Of a stretch of 13,593 nt of DNA, positions 8,708 to 13,593 are shown piece by piece. Origin of the DNA: Planctomycetota bacterium (GTDB lineage: Bacteria; Planctomycetota; UBA1135; GCA-002686595); NCBI GenBank assembly GCA_028823185.1, contig JAPKBY010000015.1, positions 1 to 13,593 on the forward strand, in the 5' to 3' direction. The position numbers were made by a program, and so were the translations under genes. The stretch's first letter is position 1. Each line of letters opens with the position of its first letter. The notes beneath the pieces were generated by a model that ran no database searches, was not told the DNA's origin, and was given only the letters and a program-made list of their open reading frames with translations.

Positions 8708-9534
8708 CAGGTGCTCGCTCGTTGGGATTGTGTTGTGTGTGTGGTCACATCTTTATTGGCGCTCTGCCAACGCTCTACGAAGGCTTCGTAGTCTTCATGG
8801 GTGTCTACCCCATGAGGGGCGCGGTCGATCACGAGGACGCGCATGCGGCCTCCGTTCTCGAGCCAGCGCAGTTGTTCAAGGTTCTCAGCTCGCTCGGCTT
8901 CGGTGGCCTTCAGCCCGCGGAAGCGTGCGAGCGCGGCGGGGCGCCAAGCGTAGACACCGACGTGTCGTAGGCCCAGGTTTGGAGTCGCGTCAGCGCGCGC
9001 GTGGCTGCGATCAGGGATCGCAGCGCGGCTGAAGTAGAGCGCGTCAGAGGAGCTATTGAGGACGACTTTGACCACGCTAGAGGCGTTTAGAGCCCTCTCA
9101 TCTTCGATAGGCGCCGCGAGGGTCGCGACCGAGACCGTCTCGTCGTTGAAGCTGTCTACGAGTCGCTCGAGGTCTTCGGGAGTGAGCTCCGGCTCATCGC
9201 CTTGGACTCCGACCACGACCTCGTAGTCGCCGCCAGCAGCGGTGAGGGCTTCGTGTACTCGGTCTGTGCCGCTTGGGCACGCAGGATTTGTAGGGATCGC
9301 AGCGAGCCCCGCCTCCTCAGCGGCTGCTTGGACCTCATCACAGTCCGTCGCGACGATGACTCGTTCAAAAGCGCCCGATCGTTCGGCGTTGCGCGCCGTG
9401 TGTACGAACAGGCAGGACCCTGTTTCGCTGAGGAGCATCTTGCGAGGGAGGCGAGTTGAGGCGAGTCGCGCAGGGATCACAGCCAAGGCCTTGGGGCGTT
9501 GCTGTGAAGAAGGGATCTCTGCTTGTGCGCTCAT
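8707..9534 (-). CDS. kdsB: 3-deoxy-manno-octulosonate cytidylyltransferase (CMP-Kdo synthetase)
   Basis: KdsB activates Kdo with CTP to CMP-Kdo for the lipopolysaccharide inner core. From the ATG at 9534 the protein has 275 residues. It shows the nucleotide-binding segment VIPARLASTRLPRK (19-32), SGTDRV (88-93), VQGDEPEL (110-117), the HVGVYAWR strand (191-198), ENLEQLRWLENG (217-228) and the GVDTHEDYE tail (242-250), all matching KdsB. The usual RLPGKPL reads RLPRKML here, a local substitution. The C-terminus has a Thr/Gln-rich tail of about 15 residues. The frame is open to an ATG at 9582, but that start would overlap the upstream lipoprotein gene by 47 nt. The ATG at 9534 sits 1 nt after that gene's TGA and brings the product closer to the usual length of about 250. 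Translation probably continues into pyrG through the TGATG junction. CMP-sugar synthetases of other specificity are less likely. Confidence 0.94.
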
Positions 9535-9535
9535 C

Positions 9536-10060
9536 TCAGCGCTTGGTCCCCGGTTTCTTAAAGACTTCGCCTGGACCGGCATCTACACGTTGAAGCTGGA
9601 AGACGTTGCTCCAGAGCTGCACGTGGTTCATGTAGCAGTCTAGGAACATCTTCCTTTGGTCAGCGGGGGTTGAGCTGTTCACGGCGAGAAAGACGGTGCC
9701 CGCTGTTGTTTCGATCTCACCACTGTATTGCCAAGCGCTGCTTGTGCGGGGCGCTGCCCCTGAGCGCGCTTGGCTCTCAAAACCAGAGTCGCTGAGGTAG
9801 TCGAGCAGCGCCGATATGACCTCATTGTTCGCGACCTTCGTTGAGGGGTCGGTGCTGATCTTGGAGTAGAGCTCTACGCGGTCGGTGTGCGCTTCGTTCA
9901 CGAGCTCGAATTTGGTGCCCTCTTGGTAGTCCCTAAAAGTGACGCGAGCAGGCGTAGACGAGTCCGCGCTCGCAGAGCCGCCACTCGGAGTTGCGCAGGC
10001 AGAGAGCAAGCCCAAGGAGGTCAGCGCAAGCCAGGCGATTGTCCTGCTCTGAGTGGACAT
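9536..10060 (-). CDS. Small predicted lipoprotein, function unknown
   Basis: Starting at the ATG at 10060, the 174-residue product has a short positive N-terminus, a hydrophobic stretch and the lipobox LLSAC with Cys22, followed by a Ser/Gly/Pro-rich linker of about 15 residues. This is a textbook lipoprotein signal. The mature part (about 40-165) is of mixed alpha/beta composition, with no catalytic motif and no family I can name. The frame extends to an ATG at 10102, but that start would put 14 polar residues ahead of the signal peptide, so the internal ATG is preferred. No clear Shine-Dalgarno is visible at either. The gene ends 1 nt before kdsB and lies behind its own candidate promoter. 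The context suggests an envelope role, possibly in lipopolysaccharide or outer-membrane assembly, but this rests on position only. Confidence 0.8.
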   Translation of the reverse strand: MSTQSRTIAWLALTSLGLLSACATPSGGSASADSSTPARVTFRDYQEGTKFELVNEAHTDRVELYSKISTDPSTKVANNEVISALLDYLSDSGFESQARSGAAPRTSSAWQYSGEIETTAGTVFLAVNSSTPADQRKMFLDCYMNHVQLWSNVFQLQRVDAGPGEVFKKPGTKR

Positions 10061-10120
10061 ACGCGGTGACAGAATGGAGGGGCTAGGATGGTTCCGAAAC
10101 ATGGGCGAGAGGAGGTTTTG

Positions 10121-10159
10121 GGAACGGAAGAGTCCAACTCAGACTCCCGTCCTCGTTCC
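10121..10159 (-). other. Two-part hairpin in the 5' UTR of the lipoprotein-kdsB transcript
   Basis: The outer stem pairs GGAACG (10121-10126) with CGTTCC (10154-10159). An asymmetric internal loop follows, then an inner stem pairs GAGTC (10130-10134) with GACTC (10142-10146) around a 7-nt loop. No U-tract follows on either strand, so it is not a standard terminator. If the predicted promoter at 10168-10196 is used, transcription would begin at about 10161, putting this hairpin almost exactly at the mRNA 5' end. A role in mRNA stability is inferred from this placement. Confidence 0.5.
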
Positions 10160-10167
10160 GGGACCAG

Positions 10168-10196
10168 AGGATAGGGGCGCCGTGGTGCTTTCTCAA
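10168..10196 (-). promoter_or_regulatory. Candidate sigma70-type promoter for the lipoprotein-kdsB-pyrG-DUF1844 operon
   Basis: Read on the minus strand, TTGAGA (10196-10191, 5 of 6 matches to the -35 consensus) is separated by exactly 17 nt from TATCCT (10173-10168, 4 of 6 matches to the -10 consensus). It lies between the glycosyltransferase stop (10216) and the lipoprotein start, giving a 5' UTR of about 100 nt. It would allow kdsB-pyrG expression independent of the glycosyltransferase gene. It was recognised by eye only. Confidence 0.5.
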
Positions 10197-10215
10197 GCGC
10201 GCCCTTTTGACTCCC

Positions 10216-12690
10216 TCACTCGGGATCAGCTGATCCGTCATCTGGCCAACGGTCTTCATCCCTTATACGGGCGAAGAAGCCACCAGCGCGGATGAGGCGA
10301 TCAGGGCTGAACCACCAGCCGTCAGGCGTCAGCAACCGACCTCCCTGTAGCTCTAAGGCGTCTTCGAGCTGAAATACATCCAGGGTCCCCGGCTTGCATG
10401 GCTCTAGGCGAGAGATGACGACAGGTGCATCGTCCCTCTGGACTGGCAGTCCTTCTTCATCACGCTCCAGCTCGACCACTTGGAACCAGAGCTTGGCGGG
10501 CATTAGATCTCCTCGCCGCCAAGGGCCTCCCATTGGGCTGAAATCCTCTTGGAAGGGCTTCTCCCCGAGATGGACGAGGTGGCTCTCTGAGTGGATTTGC
10601 CCTGGCAGCCACTCTGAGAGAGGGTGAGCGAAGCGGAGGACGCTTGAGTTCTTTTGCCAGGCGTGCTTTCCATCCCATGTCGTGATTCGAGTCACGATGG
10701 TGTAGTCCCTGCTCAAGCCCGTTTTCGTGGACCAATGACATGTGAGCCAGCTCAATTCGGATCCTGGGAGTGTCTCTATATCCCAACCGAGCAGCGTCAG
10801 TTGTTCCCTCTCAGCCTCACTCGAGGAGCTCGAAGCCAAGAAATGGATCGGATCCTCTAGCTTGTCTTGGAGGTTCTTCTCTTCGCGCCAGCCCAGGGGC
10901 TGGACCTCTTCACCATAGATCGCGCTGAAGACTCGCTTGGGGCGCCCGTACCTACGTTTGAGCACGAGGACGGCTCCCATGTCGGGGTGTGAGTCGGGGC
11001 TCCAGTAGGCGGTCTCCAGCTCAAAGTCGCGGTCGATCCTCGCTGTTAATTCTGGAGCGATCTCTAGTAGCGGCTCATGCAAAATGAGCCAGTGATGGTG
11101 TGAGACAGAGGAGAGCAGCACCTCGCGTTCCTCTTGAGCGAGCCGCTCCCAATCCCCGAAGTGATAGGGGAGCTTCAATAGGGCGATGTTGGCGTCCTGT
11201 CTCTGGAAGACGGCCCAGTGGTAGGCCGAGCAGACCGTCCTCATGCCCCAGTACTCGGCGCCAGGCTCCTCTTCGGGGGGCTTCGGCCCTGGATCGAGGC
11301 TTCGGAGCTCAGCGCTCGCGAGCAGATTGACGCGCTCCATCGCATCCCAATAGCTGCCGAAGGAGCGGGTGTTTGCCTCGCTGAGCAGCTTGACTCCGAG
11401 CGCGCCTGCGCTGATCAAGAAGAGGACTCCTAGCGCCTCACTTAGCCTGCGGCTTTGAGCTCTCGTGATCGTGACGAGCCCGTCCCAGCCGAGCGCTGCG
11501 ATCACAGCGATCAGGGGTAAGAGCGGCAGCCAGAGCCTGAAGGATTTGGCTCCTTTTAAGCTCATGATCAGCGCATTCACAGCGAACAAGAGCACCGGGA
11601 GCGAGCGCTTCCAAGAGGGCTTGGAGACACAGCGCGAGAGCCCGAGGATGGAGAGGCCGATCACCGGCCAAACGAGCATCTGCGGGAGCTCGTAAAGGTA
11701 GTAGAGCGGACTTTGTAGATCCGTGATGCCGATCTCTGACGCAGCCGCTGCGTTGTCAGTGATCTCTCGTTGAAATTGCTGAGAGAGCTCGATGCGGTGA
11801 TAAACCCTCGCCGCGAGGTCAATCCAACCTACCTCAACGAGGACTCGGACGATCACAGCCCCAGCGTTGTCTATGAGATAGTTGATGAGGCTCAGGCCCC
11901 ATTCTCCCCATGTGAGGCGATCGATGCCGACTTGCGTGAGGACTCCGACGCTGAATCCAGCGAGGCCCCCGAGCAGCTGGCCGCGGTGCTTCCAACGATC
12001 ACGGAGGAGTAGGAGTCCGAAGAGCACGAAGCTGACGAGCAGGCTCTGATAGGCCATCAGCAGGGCCGCACCGAGCCAGAGCCCCCCGCGGAAGCCAGAG
12101 CGCAGGTCACCCCTCTCGATGAAGTGGTTGAGTGCGAGCGCGATAAAGAGTCCCGCTGCAATGCCGGAGACAGGGGAGACTGCGTATTGAAGGAAGATGG
12201 GGTTTGCCCCGATGAGGGCCGCAGCTACCCACCCGATGGGTCTATTCGTTACGCGCTCTGCGAGACGAGCTGAAGCGATGACGAGGCCTAGCCCGAGTCC
12301 CATCTGCAGGAGTCGCACGATCCACACGAGCGCGGGCGAGCTCTCTGCGCCGAAGAGGCTGGCGATCCAGAAGACGGGCGTGAGCAAGAGCGAGAAGCCG
12401 AAGGAGCGGACCGCGCCGTCGACACGCACCTCTTGGCCGAGGGCTAGATTTCGTGCTCGCTCCATGTACTCGACGCTGTCTGCGAGCTGGTATCCCTCGA
12501 GCGTATTCCAGGAGTGAATTTGTAGCGCGAGGACGCAGACGAGGACTGCCCACAGGGCTCGCTTGCTTCCTCTGAATTGTTCAATTTGCTTGGCGGTCAT
12601 GTGGGGGATGGGCCCGAGGCTTGAGGACGAGCCTAACGATCTGACGCCCTCTGCTGAATCTGATCTTGCTCTACTCGGAGAGGTGCTCAC
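10216..12690 (-). CDS. GT-C-fold membrane glycosyltransferase-like protein with large C-terminal periplasmic region
   Basis: The protein has 824 residues from the GTG at 12690. About eleven hydrophobic segments lie between residues 44 and 435. The first long loop carries an acidic motif, LADSVEYMERARNLALGQ, whose Asp71 sits where GT-C enzymes (polyprenyl-phosphate-sugar-dependent transferases, families such as GT22, GT39 and GT83) keep their catalytic Asp. The later KSFRLWLPLLPL segment resembles their conserved arginine-proline block. Residues from about 440 are soluble. Near 630-780 a region with a PGSELSWLTCHW core and WLPGQIHSESHLVHL resembles the beta-sandwich often appended to such enzymes. 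Donor and acceptor are unknown; a cell-envelope glycan or lipid A/core modification is plausible. The GTG has a GAGGG ribosome site 8 nt upstream. An ATG at 12600 (794 residues) is the main alternative, since the first about 35 residues are Ser-rich and poorly informative. The lipoprotein-kdsB operon follows after 155 nt. Confidence 0.8.
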   Translation of the reverse strand: MSTSPSRARSDSAEGVRSLGSSSSLGPIPHMTAKQIEQFRGSKRALWAVLVCVLALQIHSWNTLEGYQLADSVEYMERARNLALGQEVRVDGAVRSFGFSLLLTPVFWIASLFGAESSPALVWIVRLLQMGLGLGLVIASARLAERVTNRPIGWVAAALIGANPIFLQYAVSPVSGIAAGLFIALALNHFIERGDLRSGFRGGLWLGAALLMAYQSLLVSFVLFGLLLLRDRWKHRGQLLGGLAGFSVGVLTQVGIDRLTWGEWGLSLINYLIDNAGAVIVRVLVEVGWIDLAARVYHRIELSQQFQREITDNAAAASEIGITDLQSPLYYLYELPQMLVWPVIGLSILGLSRCVSKPSWKRSLPVLLFAVNALIMSLKGAKSFRLWLPLLPLIAVIAALGWDGLVTITRAQSRRLSEALGVLFLISAGALGVKLLSEANTRSFGSYWDAMERVNLLASAELRSLDPGPKPPEEEPGAEYWGMRTVCSAYHWAVFQRQDANIALLKLPYHFGDWERLAQEEREVLLSSVSHHHWLILHEPLLEIAPELTARIDRDFELETAYWSPDSHPDMGAVLVLKRRYGRPKRVFSAIYGEEVQPLGWREEKNLQDKLEDPIHFLASSSSSEAEREQLTLLGWDIETLPGSELSWLTCHWSTKTGLSRDYTIVTRITTWDGKHAWQKNSSVLRFAHPLSEWLPGQIHSESHLVHLGEKPFQEDFSPMGGPWRRGDLMPAKLWFQVVELERDEEGLPVQRDDAPVVISRLEPCKPGTLDVFQLEDALELQGGRLLTPDGWWFSPDRLIRAGGFFARIRDEDRWPDDGSADPE

Positions 12691-12698
12691 AAAGAAAG

Positions 12699-12703
12699 CC
12701 CTC
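12699..12703 (-). promoter_or_regulatory. Shine-Dalgarno GAGGG deciding the GTG start of the glycosyltransferase gene
   Basis: On the minus strand GAGGG is followed by an 8-nt spacer and GTG (12690-12688). The in-frame ATG at 12600 and the TTG at 12705 lack a comparable site, so the GTG was preferred. Confidence 0.5.
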
Positions 12704-12731
12704 AAGCAGCGCTAAAAGGGCGCAGATTTCT

Positions 12732-12760
12732 TTGACTCGGGGCCTCAGTATTCAGATAAG
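12732..12760 (+). promoter_or_regulatory. Sigma70-like promoter for the LysM-protein gene
   Basis: TTGACT (12732-12737, 5 of 6 to the -35 consensus) and GATAAG (12755-12760, 4 of 6 to the -10 consensus) are separated by exactly 17 nt. They sit in the divergent intergenic region and point at the ATG at 12866, giving a leader of about 100 nt. This is the best-looking promoter in the window, but it was judged by eye. Confidence 0.6.
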
Positions 12761-12865
12761 GAAAGCCTAGTTCCTCTCTTCTGGTAAGTCCGCGACTCAG
12801 CGCAGCCAAAGAGAGAGCTTCAATTCACCTCTCCGTCCCCTCACCCGCACCCGTCTAGAGCACCC

Positions 12866-13593
12866 ATGGGTAAGTTCGAGAAGATCGTCGTCCTCGCTGT
12901 CCTTTTCCTTGTGACCCTCATCTTGGTCGTCTCCATGAACACTGGAGAGCTTGAGGGCGTGCCTCATGCCGCGGTCGGTGGTGGAGCTGAGACTCGCCCG
13001 CAAGAGCTCGAGGCTGAGCTGATCTCGGACGTGGAGACGGTCGTTGACGAGATGCAAGCCCCCGAGGGTCTTGAGGTCGTGCCCGTCCCGGCCGCCTTCG
13101 ATCCTTCGAGCGTGCTGCTCTCTGGGCAGATCGAGGATCCGAGCGCTATTGAAGCGGGATTCAAAGAGGAGGAGACAGTCGATGCTGCGCTCGCACTCCC
13201 AGAGGGCGCGCTCCTGATCACATTGGAGGGTTTGGTGGAGACCCCGGAGCCAGGTCAATACTGGCACACATGTTCCGAGGGCGACACTTACAAGTCACTG
13301 GCGAAGACCTACTACGGTGACGCTTCCTTCTACGCCATGTTGCAGCATGTGAACGACGCGTGGGGGAGCGCACCCGTCGGTGACACAGTGCTCATTCCTT
13401 CCTTTGATGTTCGGACAGTGAAGAGAGACCGAAGGGCTCGCCACATTGACCCGCAGCCCATTGGTAGCGGCGTCACATATCGCGTATTGGAGGGTGACAA
13501 CCTCTGGAAGATCTCCGTGAAGCACTACGGCAAGGGCACCAAGAACCTTGAGATCTTTAAGGCCAACCGAGACGTGCTCAAGTCAGAAGACGC
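12866..13593 (+). CDS. Membrane-anchored LysM-domain protein (5' part; runs off the window)
   Basis: An open frame starts at the ATG at 12866 and has no stop before the window end, so 242 codons are visible. Residues about 7-24 (IVVLAVLFLVTLILVVSM) form one membrane segment after a short Lys-containing N-terminus, a signal anchor or uncleaved signal. Residues about 25-130 are acidic and Pro/Ala/Glu-rich, probably a flexible periplasmic spacer. A first LysM-like domain covers about 131-180 (HTCSEGDTYKSLAKTYYGD, then VGDTVLIPSF). A second begins at about 204 (TYRVLEGDNLWKISVKHYG, then LEIFKANRDVL) and is cut by the edge. LysM domains bind the N-acetylglucosamine-containing backbone of peptidoglycan, so the protein likely tethers to the cell wall. 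A catalytic domain might lie beyond the edge. Only a weak AGAG ribosome site precedes the ATG. The gene is divergent from the glycosyltransferase gene. Confidence 0.88.
   Translation, partial: MGKFEKIVVLAVLFLVTLILVVSMNTGELEGVPHAAVGGGAETRPQELEAELISDVETVVDEMQAPEGLEVVPVPAAFDPSSVLLSGQIEDPSAIEAGFKEEETVDAALALPEGALLITLEGLVETPEPGQYWHTCSEGDTYKSLAKTYYGDASFYAMLQHVNDAWGSAPVGDTVLIPSFDVRTVKRDRRARHIDPQPIGSGVTYRVLEGDNLWKISVKHYGKGTKNLEIFKANRDVLKSED

Noticed and set aside
9535..9582. Longer kdsB starting at the ATG at 9582
   Set aside because: It would overlap the lipoprotein gene by 47 nt and add 16 unconserved residues. The ATG at 9534, 1 nt after the upstream stop, fits better.
12797..13267. Minus-strand open frame of 156 codons in the region of the LysM gene
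   Set aside because: The plus-strand frame from 12866 carries a membrane anchor and two LysM domains with a promoter. The minus frame is its shadow.

Overview
This 13.6 kb window looks like ordinary chromosome from a moderately GC-rich Gram-negative bacterium. A CMP-Kdo synthetase implies Kdo-containing lipopolysaccharide, and there are two lipoproteins and a lipoprotein-type sulfatase-superfamily enzyme. The sulfatase-like lipoprotein, the DUF1844 protein next to CTP synthase, and the zinc-ribbon N-terminus on an EI24 membrane protein would fit Planctomycetota or a myxobacterial/deltaproteobacterial lineage. I lean to Planctomycetota, but this is inference from gene content and was not tested. 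No rRNA, intact tRNA, CRISPR array, insertion sequence or phage gene was seen.

Layout. A bidirectional-looking terminator (13-45) closes metG, which lies on the minus strand (126-1850) downstream of an EI24-family integral membrane protein (1934-3040). Divergent from these is a glutaryl-CoA dehydrogenase (3157-4326, plus), followed by a large exported alkaline-phosphatase/sulfatase-superfamily lipoprotein (4462-6768, plus). The sulfatase gene ends 2 nt from the end of a convergent minus-strand cluster. In transcription order that cluster is a GT-C membrane glycosyltransferase (12690-10216), a small lipoprotein of unknown function (10060-9536), kdsB (9534-8707), pyrG (8707-7070) and a DUF1844 protein (7073-6771). 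At the right edge, divergent from the glycosyltransferase and behind a good sigma70-like promoter, is the 5' part of a membrane-anchored protein with two LysM domains. It runs off the window.

How the genes may work together. The lipoprotein-kdsB-pyrG-DUF1844 block is very tightly packed: a 1-nt gap, then a TGATG overlap, then an ATGA overlap. PyrG makes CTP and KdsB spends CTP to activate Kdo for lipopolysaccharide, so supply and use are plausibly translationally coupled. The upstream GT-C enzyme and the lipoprotein suggest a cell-envelope theme, which the LysM protein and sulfatase-like lipoprotein share. MetRS and glutaryl-CoA dehydrogenase look like unrelated metabolic neighbours.

I do not see a clearly new multi-gene system. 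The points most worth a second look are the DUF1844-CTP synthase-KdsB coupling, the threonine-nucleophile sulfatase-like lipoprotein with its Cys-rich tail, the promoter plus 5' hairpin in front of the lipoprotein-kdsB operon, and a 10-bp tandem duplication that creates the metG stop codon.
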